Of a stretch of DNA of 8,212 nucleotides, positions 1-6,230 are shown piece after piece (position 1 is the stretch's first letter; every line of letters starts with the position of its first letter). The notes below the pieces were generated by a model. The model was not told where the DNA came from, searched no databases, and worked only from the letters and a program-made list of their open reading frames with translations. The stretch is from JACVRW01 sp035705985 (GTDB taxonomy: Bacteria; Actinomycetota; Thermoleophilia; Solirubrobacterales; Thermoleophilaceae): positions 1-8,212 of the forward strand of contig DASSVP010000033.1 of assembly GCA_035705985.1 (NCBI GenBank), in the 5' to 3' direction. Made by a program: the position numbers and the translations under genes.

Positions 1-390
1 CAGACCCGCCGCGGCCAGCGCGCGGCGGCGGTCGTTGAAGTACTCCAACCGCACTATCCTGCCATCCCGAAGCCGATAGACGATCGCGTCGTCGCGCTCG
101 AGCTCCATGCCGCTGTGGCCGCCCCTGGCCGCGATGCGGAAGAGCGCGATCACGCCGTCGTCGCCGGCCGCCCGGAACTCGGGCTCGTCCGCGCGCCAGC
201 TCTCCCATCCCTCGCCCCAGCCCTCGAGCCACGCGAGGAAGCCGTCGTGGCCGCGGTAGAGGCCCGCGTCGGGGATGTCGAAGTCGTGGATCTCCACGTC
301 CGGGTCGAGCGTCTCGAGGGCGGCGGGCCAGTCCTCCCGGAGCGCCGCCGCGAAGCCGCGGCGCACCACCTCGACGTTCTCCTCTGACAT
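1..390 (-). CDS. SnoaL-like / NTF2-like domain protein, C-terminus cut by window edge
   Basis: Reading the minus strand from the ATG at 390-388 gives 130 codons without a stop up to the window edge, so the C-terminus is missing. The product begins MSEENVEVVRRGF and continues with an acidic/aromatic stretch (DWPAALETLDPDVEIHDFD), a GLYRGHDGF segment near residue 50, and strands ending in IVYRLRDGRIVRLEYF near residues 107-122. This is the usual pattern of the SnoaL-like/NTF2-like cone fold: an N-terminal helix, the 'DPDVE' strand, a 'GHDG' turn, and the 'DGRIVR.EYF' strand pair. Such proteins are abundant in soil actinobacteria and most have no known reaction; some are polyketide cyclases, isomerases or hydrolases, but no specific substrate can be read here. 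No signal peptide is visible, so it is probably cytosolic. It is transcribed divergently from uvrC and nothing suggests a functional link. No Shine-Dalgarno precedes the ATG, and a leaderless message is possible. The family call is confident; the function is unknown. Confidence 0.85.
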   Translation of the reverse strand, partial: MSEENVEVVRRGFAAALREDWPAALETLDPDVEIHDFDIPDAGLYRGHDGFLAWLEGWGEGWESWRADEPEFRAAGDDGVIALFRIAARGGHSGMELERDDAIVYRLRDGRIVRLEYFNDRRRALAAAGL

Positions 391-399
391 CGCCGGCTG

Positions 400-405
400 A
401 GTATC
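400..405 (-). promoter_or_regulatory. Candidate -10 box for the SnoaL-like gene (leaderless)
   Basis: On the minus strand the sequence reads GATACT, one mismatch from TATACT, ending nine bases before the ATG at 390. With the usual spacing from the last base of the -10 to the start point, transcription would begin about three bases before the ATG, giving an essentially leaderless mRNA. No TTGACA-like -35 is present 16-18 bases upstream. This is an inference from spacing only. Confidence 0.35.
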
Positions 406-416
406 CCGCACCCACC

Positions 417-422
417 TATCCT
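417..422 (+). promoter_or_regulatory. Candidate -10 box for uvrC (leaderless)
   Basis: TATCCT fits the actinobacterial TANNNT -10 pattern and is identical to the -10 of the much clearer hsp20 promoter at 7707-7712. If the final T is -7, transcription starts near 429, which would exclude GTG 425 and favour GTG 431 as a leaderless uvrC start. No convincing -35 lies 16-18 bases upstream. Confidence 0.35.
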
Positions 423-424
423 CG

Positions 425-2293
425 GTGGGCGTGGCCACCAGGGCACCAGAGCGCATCACAGAGCAGCGCCGGGCGCTGCCGGACGGGCCCGGCGTCTACA
501 TCTTCCGCGACGCCAGGCGGAAGGTGCTCTACGTGGGCAAGGCGCGCTCGATCCGCAAGCGCGTGGCCAGCCACTTCTCGAAGCCGGGCGGCCGGGGCGC
601 CACCGACATGGTCGCCCAGATCGCCGACATCGACTTCATCGCAACCGAGACCGAGGCCGAGGCGCTGCTCGCCGAGCAGGAGTTCATCAAGCGCCACCGG
701 CCGGTCTTCAACGTCCGCCTGCGCGACGACAAGTCGTACCCCTACATCGGGATCAGCATGGACGAGGACTTCCCGCGCATCTACTTCACGCGCGAGAAGC
801 ACCGCCGGAACCGCGTGTACTTCGGCCCGTTCAGCAACGCCAAGCGGGTACGCGAGACGCTCGACCTCCTCGGCAAGGTCTTCATGTACCGCACCTGCGA
901 CGGCCCGCAGCCCGGCCGCGCGTCCGGGAGCCCGTGCCTCGACTACTACATCAAGCGCTGCCAGGCGCCCTGCGTGGGCTACGTGTCGAGGGAGGAGTAC
1001 CGCGAGAACGTGGAGACGATCATCGACTTCCTCTCCGGCCGCTACCGCCACATCGAGAAGGCGCTCGACCAGGGGATGAAGAAGGCTGCGGCAGAGCAGG
1101 AGTTCGAGCAGGCCGCGCAGTTCCGCAACAAGCTGAAGGCCGTCCGCTCGCTGCTCGAGCGCCAGCGCATCTCGAACGCGCCCGTCGGCTCGCTCGACGC
1201 GATAGCGGTGGACGTCGAGGGAATCGACGCCAACGCGCAGGTCTTCCAGATCCGCGACGGCGTGCTCGCCGACCGCCAGAGCTTCTACCTCGAGAACGCC
1301 GGCGAGCGCGAGGAGGGCGAGGTGGCGGAGGAGTTCGTGCTCCAGTACTACGCGAGCGCGATCGCGGTCCCGCCGCAGGTCGTGGTGCAGCGCTCCGTGA
1401 AGGACCTGAACGCCCTGTCCGAGGCGCTCACCGAGCGCCGCGGCGCGCCGGTGGACGTGAGGCACGCCGAGCGCGGCGACAAGCGCCGCATCCTCGAGCT
1501 GGCCGAGCGCAACGCGCGGCTGGCGCTCGACCAGGACAAGCTTCGGTCGGAGCGCCGCCGCTCGCAGCGGATCGAGGCCCTCGACGGACTTCAGCGGGCG
1601 CTCGGGATGGAGCAGATCCCGATGCGGATCGAGTGCTTCGACATCTCGAACCTGATGGGCCACCACACGGCCGCGTCGATGGTCGTGTTCGAGGGCGGCG
1701 CGCCCAAGAAGTCGGACTACAGGCGCTTCGCCATCCGGGAGTCCGTTCAGGATGACTTCGCAGCCATGGCCGAGGTGCTCTCCCGACGGATGGCGCAGTA
1801 CGTGAAGCAGCGCGAGCGCAGCCCGCACGATCGCGAGTACGACGACAGCTTCGCTTCGCTGCCCGCGCTGATCGTGATCGACGGCGGGCGCGGTCAGCTC
1901 TCTGCCGGCCTGGGCGCGCTCGGCGAGTTCACCGACCTCGGCGTGAGGGTGGTGAGCCTCGCGAAGCGGATCGAGGAGGTCTTCATTCCGGGGCGCCGCG
2001 ACCCCCTCAGGCTCGCTCGCGACACGAACGAGCTCCAGCTGCTCCAGCGCGTGCGCGACGAGGCGCACCGCTTCGCCGTCGACTTCCACCGCGGCAAGCG
2101 CGACAAGGCGATGACGCGGTCGGTCCTCGACGAGCTGCCCGGCGTCGGCCCGGCGCGCAAGCGCCTCATCCTCCAGCACTTCGGCTCACCGGAACGCGTC
2201 CTGAACGCCAGCCGCGAGGAGCTCGAGGCGGTGCCGGGGCTGCCGGGCAAGGTCGCCCGCGACATCTACGCGCAGGTGAACAAGGTCCGATGA
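425..2293 (+). CDS. uvrC: Excinuclease ABC subunit C (UvrC)
   Basis: UvrC makes the two incisions flanking a DNA lesion in nucleotide excision repair after UvrA/UvrB damage recognition. The 622-residue product is full length for the family. The N-terminal GIY-YIG nuclease starts at LPDGPGVYIF (18-27), with YVGKA at 36-40 and the probable metal-binding E84 in LLAEQEFIK. A cysteine set C158-x12-C171-x7-C179-x3-C183 matches the spacing of the UvrC iron-sulphur cluster. A UVR (UvrB-binding) segment lies near residues 213-243. The RNase H-like nuclease that makes the 5' cut has D406 (CFDIS), D486 (VIDGG) and H548 (RDEAHRF), and tandem helix-hairpin-helix motifs (ELPGVGPARKR, AVPGLPGKVAR) close the protein. 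GTG 425 gives the longest protein; GTG 431 (two residues shorter) is equally possible, and neither has a Shine-Dalgarno. The stop overlaps the rapZ start. All expected motifs are intact. Confidence 0.97.
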   Translation: MGVATRAPERITEQRRALPDGPGVYIFRDARRKVLYVGKARSIRKRVASHFSKPGGRGATDMVAQIADIDFIATETEAEALLAEQEFIKRHRPVFNVRLRDDKSYPYIGISMDEDFPRIYFTREKHRRNRVYFGPFSNAKRVRETLDLLGKVFMYRTCDGPQPGRASGSPCLDYYIKRCQAPCVGYVSREEYRENVETIIDFLSGRYRHIEKALDQGMKKAAAEQEFEQAAQFRNKLKAVRSLLERQRISNAPVGSLDAIAVDVEGIDANAQVFQIRDGVLADRQSFYLENAGEREEGEVAEEFVLQYYASAIAVPPQVVVQRSVKDLNALSEALTERRGAPVDVRHAERGDKRRILELAERNARLALDQDKLRSERRRSQRIEALDGLQRALGMEQIPMRIECFDISNLMGHHTAASMVVFEGGAPKKSDYRRFAIRESVQDDFAAMAEVLSRRMAQYVKQRERSPHDREYDDSFASLPALIVIDGGRGQLSAGLGALGEFTDLGVRVVSLAKRIEEVFIPGRRDPLRLARDTNELQLLQRVRDEAHRFAVDFHRGKRDKAMTRSVLDELPGVGPARKRLILQHFGSPERVLNASREELEAVPGLPGKVARDIYAQVNKVR

Positions 2294-3180
2294 GCCGCTC
2301 CGGCATCGAGGACTTCGTGGTGATCACGGGCTTCTCGGGTGCCGGCAAGTCACAGGCGATGGCGACCTTCGAGGACGCCGGCTACTTCTGCGTGGACAAC
2401 CTGCCGCCCGAGATGATCGGCACGCTCGCCGGGCTGTTCGAGCACGAGGGGAGCAAGGTCGAGCACGCGGCGGTGGCGTCGGACGTGCGCGGGGGCGAGT
2501 ACTTCGACGGCCTGGTGCGCGTGCTCGACGAGTTGGACTCGGCCGGCATTCCGTACCGCTTGCTGTACCTCGACGCCGACGACAGCGTCCTCATCAACCG
2601 TTTCAAGGAGACTCGCCGGCGCCACCCGCTCGCGAACGGCGGCTCGGTTGAGGCCGCGCTCGCGCGTGAGCGCACGCTGCTCGCGCCGCTGAGGGAGCGC
2701 GCGGACGTGTCGATCGACACCACGGACCTGTCGGCCGCCCGCCTGCGAAAGGTGGTGGCCGACAAGATGCTGCCGCACGGCAGGCCGGGCAAGCTGGCGG
2801 TCACGTTCATGACGTTCGGCTTCAAGCACGGCTCGCCGCGCGACGCCGACCTCACCTTCGACGTCCGCTTCCTTCCGAACCCTCACTACGAGGAGCACCT
2901 CCGCGACCAGACCGGGCTCGACCCCGAGGTCATCGACTACGTCGAGTCCTCGGACGGCATCGGGGAGTTCTACGAGCGCCTCACCCCGCTGCTGGACTAC
3001 CTGCTGCCGGCCTACGAGCAGGAGGGCAAGTCGCACCTCACCATCGGCATCGGCTGCACTGGCGGACGGCACCGGTCGGTGGTGATAGCCGAGCGGCTGG
3101 CGCGGGAATACGAGCGGCGGGGCGAGTTCCTGGTGGACGTCGTCCACCGCGATGTGCAGAAGCCTCCGCACAGGCCCTAG
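2290..3180 (+). CDS. rapZ: RapZ/YvcJ family nucleotide-binding protein
   Basis: This is a cytosolic P-loop ATP/GTP-binding protein of the RapZ (YvcJ) family, 296 residues against 284 in E. coli, so full length. Walker A is GFSGAGKS at 14-21, followed by the family's YFCVDNLPP (32-40). DVRGG is at 65-69, the Walker B-like strand LLYLDADD at 91-98, and RRRHPL at 99-104. The conserved C-terminal half shows FGFKHGSP (166-173), DVRFLPNPHY (181-190), TGLDP, and the signature GCTGGRHRSV (255-264). In E. coli RapZ is an RNase adaptor controlling glucosamine-6-phosphate synthesis through GlmZ RNA. That role depends on a basic C-terminal tail, but this protein ends soon after the signature with QKPPHRP, so the GlmZ-type role should not be assumed. 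ATG 2290 overlaps the uvrC stop (ATGA), with AAGG at 2282-2285 as a possible weak ribosome site, so translation is probably coupled. It ends in tandem in-frame TAG TAG codons (3178-3183), whereas every other complete gene here ends in a single TGA. Confidence 0.95.
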   Translation: MSRSGIEDFVVITGFSGAGKSQAMATFEDAGYFCVDNLPPEMIGTLAGLFEHEGSKVEHAAVASDVRGGEYFDGLVRVLDELDSAGIPYRLLYLDADDSVLINRFKETRRRHPLANGGSVEAALARERTLLAPLRERADVSIDTTDLSAARLRKVVADKMLPHGRPGKLAVTFMTFGFKHGSPRDADLTFDVRFLPNPHYEEHLRDQTGLDPEVIDYVESSDGIGEFYERLTPLLDYLLPAYEQEGKSHLTIGIGCTGGRHRSVVIAERLAREYERRGEFLVDVVHRDVQKPPHRP

Positions 3181-3228
3181 TAGATTCCGCCCAGCGAACG
3201 CAGAACGAACCGAAAGGGACGACTGGAC
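3181..3228 (+). promoter_or_regulatory. rapZ-gap spacer: ribosome binding site and possible weak promoter
   Basis: This 48-bp spacer is the longest non-coding gap within the uvrC-to-gpmI series. AAAGGGA at 3213-3219 is a reasonable Shine-Dalgarno nine bases before the gap ATG and supports that start. TAGATT at 3181-3186, which begins with the second stop of rapZ, fits TANNNT and could be a -10 box with a start point near 3193. However, no -35 match is present at 3157-3163, so a separate gap promoter is only a possibility. No terminator hairpin is seen, so read-through from uvrC-rapZ is likely. Confidence 0.5.
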
Positions 3229-4248
3229 ATGGCCTTGAAGGCCGGCATCAACGGCTTCGGCCGCATCGGGCGGAACGTCTTCCGCGCCGCCCACGCGCAG
3301 GGCGCGGACATCGACTGGGTCGGCGTGAACGACCTGACCGACCCGAAGACGCTCGCCCACCTGCTCAAGTACGACTCGATCCTCGGCCCGTTCCCCGGCG
3401 AGGTGGACTTCACCGACGACAGCCTGATCGTGGACGGCGACGAGCTGAAGGTGTTCGCCGAGAGGGACCCCGCAGCGCTGCCCTGGGGCGACCTCGGCGG
3501 CGACGTCGTGATCGAGTCGACCGGCTTCTTCACCAAGCGCGACGACGCCGCGAAGCACCTCGCGGCCGGCGCGAAGAAGGTGATCATCAGCGCGCCGGCG
3601 ACCGAGCCGGACGTGACGCTCGTCCTGGGCGTGAACGACGACGCCTACGACCCGGACGAGCACCACATCATCTCGAACGCGTCGTGCACCACGAACTGCC
3701 TCGGCCCCGTGGCGCGCGTGCTCCACGACGCGGTGGGGATCGAGCGCGGGATCATGACCACGATCCATGCGTACACCGCGGACCAGAACCTGCAGGACGG
3801 CCCGCACAAGGACCTGCGCCGTGCCCGCGCCGCCGCGGCCAACCTCGTGCCGACGTCCACGGGCGCGGCCAAGGCGATCGGCCTCGTGGTGCCCGAGCTC
3901 GACGGCAAGCTGAACGGGATCGCGGTGCGCGCCCCCGTGATCACCGGGTCCGTGGTGGACCTGGTCTGCGAGGTGTCGCGGCAGGTGAGCGCCGAGGAGG
4001 TCAACACGGCGTTCGCCGAAAAGGCCGACTCGGGCGCGTTGGAGGGCATCCTCAAGTACAGCGAGGACCCGATCGTCTCGAGCGACATAGTCACCTCGTC
4101 GTACTCGTCGGTCTTCGACGCGCCGCTCACGATGGTGATCGACGAGCGGCTCGTGAAGATCGTGGCCTGGTACGACAACGAGTGGGGCTACTCGAACCGC
4201 GTCGTCGATCTCGCGCAGCGAGTCCTGGCGGGCTCACCGGTCGCCTGA
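3229..4248 (+). CDS. gap: Type I glyceraldehyde-3-phosphate dehydrogenase (NAD-dependent type)
   Basis: The enzyme oxidises and phosphorylates glyceraldehyde 3-phosphate to 1,3-bisphosphoglycerate with NAD+ in the cytosol. The 339-residue protein is full length. The Rossmann motif INGFGRIGRN is at 7-16. The N34-D35 pair in GVNDLTDP, with the acidic D35 at the position that binds the adenosine ribose, points to NAD rather than NADP. The catalytic cysteine is C153 in SNASCTTNC, its base partner is H180 in TTIHAYT, and the phosphate-binding PTSTGAAKA and HKDLRRARAA segments are intact. The C-terminal WYDNEWGYSNRVVDL is canonical. One deviation is GIAVRAPVITGSVVDL, where most homologues have RVP; the change is conservative. 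The ATG is supported by AAAGGGA upstream. It ends one base before the pgk GTG and opens the glycolytic block. Only one gap is visible, so whether it also serves gluconeogenesis cannot be told. Confidence 0.98.
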   Translation: MALKAGINGFGRIGRNVFRAAHAQGADIDWVGVNDLTDPKTLAHLLKYDSILGPFPGEVDFTDDSLIVDGDELKVFAERDPAALPWGDLGGDVVIESTGFFTKRDDAAKHLAAGAKKVIISAPATEPDVTLVLGVNDDAYDPDEHHIISNASCTTNCLGPVARVLHDAVGIERGIMTTIHAYTADQNLQDGPHKDLRRARAAAANLVPTSTGAAKAIGLVVPELDGKLNGIAVRAPVITGSVVDLVCEVSRQVSAEEVNTAFAEKADSGALEGILKYSEDPIVSSDIVTSSYSSVFDAPLTMVIDERLVKIVAWYDNEWGYSNRVVDLAQRVLAGSPVA

Positions 4249-4249
4249 G

Positions 4250-5464
4250 GTGGCCGACCCGAACGCCAGGGACTCGGCGCTCGGAAAGCGGACGGTCCGC
4301 GACCTGGACATCACGACCGGCCAGAGCGTGCTCGCGCGTGTTGACTTCAACGTGCCGCTCGAGGGCGGGCGCGTCGTTGACGACGCGCGCATCCGCGCGG
4401 CGCTCCCGACCATCGAGCTGCTGCTCGAGAGGGGCGTCCGGCTCGTGCTGTGCTCCCACCTTGGGCGCCCGCAGGGTCGCGACCCGGAGACGTCGCTCGC
4501 GCCGGTCTCCGCCCGGCTGGACGAGCTGGTCGACGCGCACGTGCACCAGGCGCCGGAGGTGGTTGGGCCCGAGGTGCGGCGCGGCGTAGACCGGCTCGAG
4601 CCCGGCGCGATCCTCGTGCTGGAGAACACGCGCTGGGAGCGCGGCGAGACGGAGAACGACCCGGCGCTCGCGCGCGAGCTGGCCGCACTCGGCGACGCGT
4701 ACGTGAACGACGCCTTCGGCGCCGCCCACCGCGCACACGCGTCCACCGCCGGGGTGGCTGAGTTCCTGCGACCCGCCGTGGCCGGGCTGCTGCTCGAGCG
4801 CGAGGTCACGACGCTGCGGAGGGTCGTCGAATCGCCCGAGCGCCCGCTCGTGGTGGTGCTCGGCGGCGCGAAGGTCACCGACAAGATCGCGCTGATCGAC
4901 CGCTTCCTCGACACCGCCGACACGCTGCTGATCGGCGGCGCGATGTGCTTCTCGTTCTTCCGCGCCCAGGGCATCGCGACGGGCGACTCGCTGGTCGAGG
5001 ACGAGGGCGTGGAGCTGGCGCGCGAGGCGCTCGCGAAGGCCGACTCGTCGAGCTGCCGCCTGCGCCTGCCCGTCGACATCGTCGCCGGCGACAGCTTCAG
5101 CGCGGACGCGGAGCATCGTGAGCTCGGCGGAACGGAGGTGCCCGACGGCTGGATGGGCCTCGACATCGGCCCGCGCACGGCCGCCGCCTACGCCGAGGAG
5201 ATCGCGAAGGCGGGCACGGTGTTCTGGAACGGCCCGATGGGCGCCTTCGAGCTGGCGCCGTTCGCCGCGGGCACTCGCGCGGTCGGCGAGGCGGTCGCGC
5301 GCGCCGGCGGCACGACCATCGTCGGCGGCGGCGACTCGGGTGCGGCGATGGCAGAGTTCGGGCTCGCGGACGAGGTGGACCACCTCTCCACCGGCGGCGG
5401 CGCCTCGCTGGAGCTGCTCGAGGGCAAGCCGCTGCCGGGGGTCGAGGTGCTCGATGACGCCTGA
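4250..5464 (+). CDS. pgk: Phosphoglycerate kinase
   Basis: The enzyme transfers phosphate from 1,3-bisphosphoglycerate to ADP, the first ATP-forming step of glycolysis. The 404 residues match the family length. The substrate-binding N-domain has RVDFNVP (30-36), SHLGRP (69-74), the ENTRW strand (most homologues have ENLRF or ENVRF) and AHRAHAST. The nucleotide-binding C-domain has GGAKVTDKI, GGAMCFSFF, WNGPMGAFE starting at W326, GGGDS ending near residue 363, and STGGGASLE. The GTG start lies one base after the gap stop (TGA-G-GTG) and has no good Shine-Dalgarno. It therefore probably depends on ribosomes finishing gap, and no alternative start fits better before the conserved core. The first 13 residues are poorly conserved and polar, so the true start is slightly uncertain. 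The last 11 bases overlap tpiA. Confidence 0.97.
   Translation: MADPNARDSALGKRTVRDLDITTGQSVLARVDFNVPLEGGRVVDDARIRAALPTIELLLERGVRLVLCSHLGRPQGRDPETSLAPVSARLDELVDAHVHQAPEVVGPEVRRGVDRLEPGAILVLENTRWERGETENDPALARELAALGDAYVNDAFGAAHRAHASTAGVAEFLRPAVAGLLLEREVTTLRRVVESPERPLVVVLGGAKVTDKIALIDRFLDTADTLLIGGAMCFSFFRAQGIATGDSLVEDEGVELAREALAKADSSSCRLRLPVDIVAGDSFSADAEHRELGGTEVPDGWMGLDIGPRTAAAYAEEIAKAGTVFWNGPMGAFELAPFAAGTRAVGEAVARAGGTTIVGGGDSGAAMAEFGLADEVDHLSTGGGASLELLEGKPLPGVEVLDDA
5444..5449 (+). promoter_or_regulatory. Ribosome binding site of tpiA inside the end of pgk
   Basis: GAGGTG lies four bases before ATG 5454 and within the pgk reading frame. It helps choose this tpiA start over the much longer open frame that extends upstream through pgk. 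Confidence 0.55.
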
Positions 5465-6230
5465 GCCCGCCCGCCGCCCGCTGATCGCGGGCAACTGGAA
5501 GCTGTGGGGGACGCGCTCGCAGGCGGGCGAGTACTGCAAGCGCCTGCCAGGGCTGCTGCCCCCTCGGGGTGAACGGGCGGCCGACGTGGCGATCTGCCCG
5601 CCGTTCACGGCGCTCGACGCGTGCGTGCGGGCGCTCGAGGGCAGCGGCGTCTCCGTCGTGGCCCAGACCATGCACCACGAGGACACGGGCGCGTTCACCG
5701 GCGAGGTATCCGCCGGGATGCTCGCGGAGCTGGGCGTCGACGGCGTGGTCCTCGGCCACTCCGAGCGGCGCGAGTACAACTGCGAGACGGATCGCGCGCT
5801 GCAGGAGAAGGTGCCGGCCGCGCTCGCGGCGGGCCTGCTCCCGATCCTGTGCGTGGGGGAGAGCGAGGAGGAGCGCGAGCGCGACGAGACGCAGCGCAAG
5901 CTGCGCACCCAGGTTCGCGAGGCACTCGAGAAGGTGGGCGACGAGCGGCTGGCGGAGGTGGTGATCGCCTACGAGCCGATCTGGGCGATCGGCACCGGCA
6001 AGGTGGCCACGCCGGAGATCGCCCAGGACGCCATCGGCTTCATCCGCGCGCTGGTGGGCGACCGCTCGAAGGAGGCCGCCGAGCGCGTGCGGATCCTCTA
6101 CGGGGGCAGCGTCAAGCCCGACAACGCCGCCGAGATCCTCGCGCAGCCCGACGTGGACGGGGCCCTGGTCGGCGGGGCAAGCCTCGATCCGAACGGGCTC
6201 GCCCAGATCGTCGCGGCCGCGGCGCAGTGA
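5454..6230 (+). CDS. tpiA: Triose-phosphate isomerase
   Basis: The enzyme interconverts dihydroxyacetone phosphate and glyceraldehyde 3-phosphate. From ATG 5454 the protein has 258 residues, the normal length, and begins MTPEPARRPLIAGNWKLW. The open frame continues upstream to 5118 but that part is an out-of-frame reading of pgk. Active-site residues are all present: N14 and K16 in GNWK, H102 in LGHSERR, and E174 in AYEPIWAIGTGK. The phosphate-binding loop after E174 and the later LYGGSVKP and DGALVGGASL motifs are intact. Less usual are NWKLW, where NWKM is common, and AQTMH at 70-74, where AQN/AQD-M is typical. Neither touches a catalytic residue. It overlaps pgk by 11 bases and its stop overlaps the gpmI start (GTGA). 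secG, often next to tpiA in actinobacteria, is replaced here by gpmI. Confidence 0.97.
   Translation: MTPEPARRPLIAGNWKLWGTRSQAGEYCKRLPGLLPPRGERAADVAICPPFTALDACVRALEGSGVSVVAQTMHHEDTGAFTGEVSAGMLAELGVDGVVLGHSERREYNCETDRALQEKVPAALAAGLLPILCVGESEEERERDETQRKLRTQVREALEKVGDERLAEVVIAYEPIWAIGTGKVATPEIAQDAIGFIRALVGDRSKEAAERVRILYGGSVKPDNAAEILAQPDVDGALVGGASLDPNGLAQIVAAAAQ

Noticed and set aside
115..387. Plus-strand open frame of 90 codons at the left end
   Set aside because: It lies opposite the SnoaL-like coding sequence, has a Pro/Ala/Arg/Glu-rich translation without a domain, and has no ribosome site.
416..2179. Minus-strand open frame of 587 codons opposite uvrC
   Set aside because: Its product is a monotonous Leu/Ala/Val/Arg/Glu/His mix with no recognisable domain. 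It arises because a GC-rich codon third position on the plus strand removes stops from this antisense frame; uvrC fully explains the region.
2350..3807. Minus-strand open frame of 485 codons opposite rapZ and gap
   Set aside because: It spans two well-supported genes and their spacer, has low-complexity Val/Arg/His/Leu-rich composition, and has no motif. It is a GC-bias shadow.
5118..5453. Upstream extension of the tpiA frame, giving a 370-codon frame
   Set aside because: The extension is Arg/Ser/Pro-rich and overlaps conserved pgk coding sequence in another frame. TpiA has normal length from ATG 5454, which also has GAGGTG upstream.
4127..5908. Minus-strand open frame of 593 codons opposite pgk and tpiA
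   Set aside because: It crosses three genes with intact active sites. The translation is Ser/Arg/Ala-rich low complexity, as expected of an antisense shadow.
5621..6226. Upstream extension of the gpmI frame, giving a possible TpiA-region/GpmI fusion of 688 codons
   Set aside because: The extra 202 residues are Arg/Gly-rich out-of-frame tpiA. The real domain begins at TYPSVCLVVLDGWG, directly after the GTG overlapping the tpiA stop.
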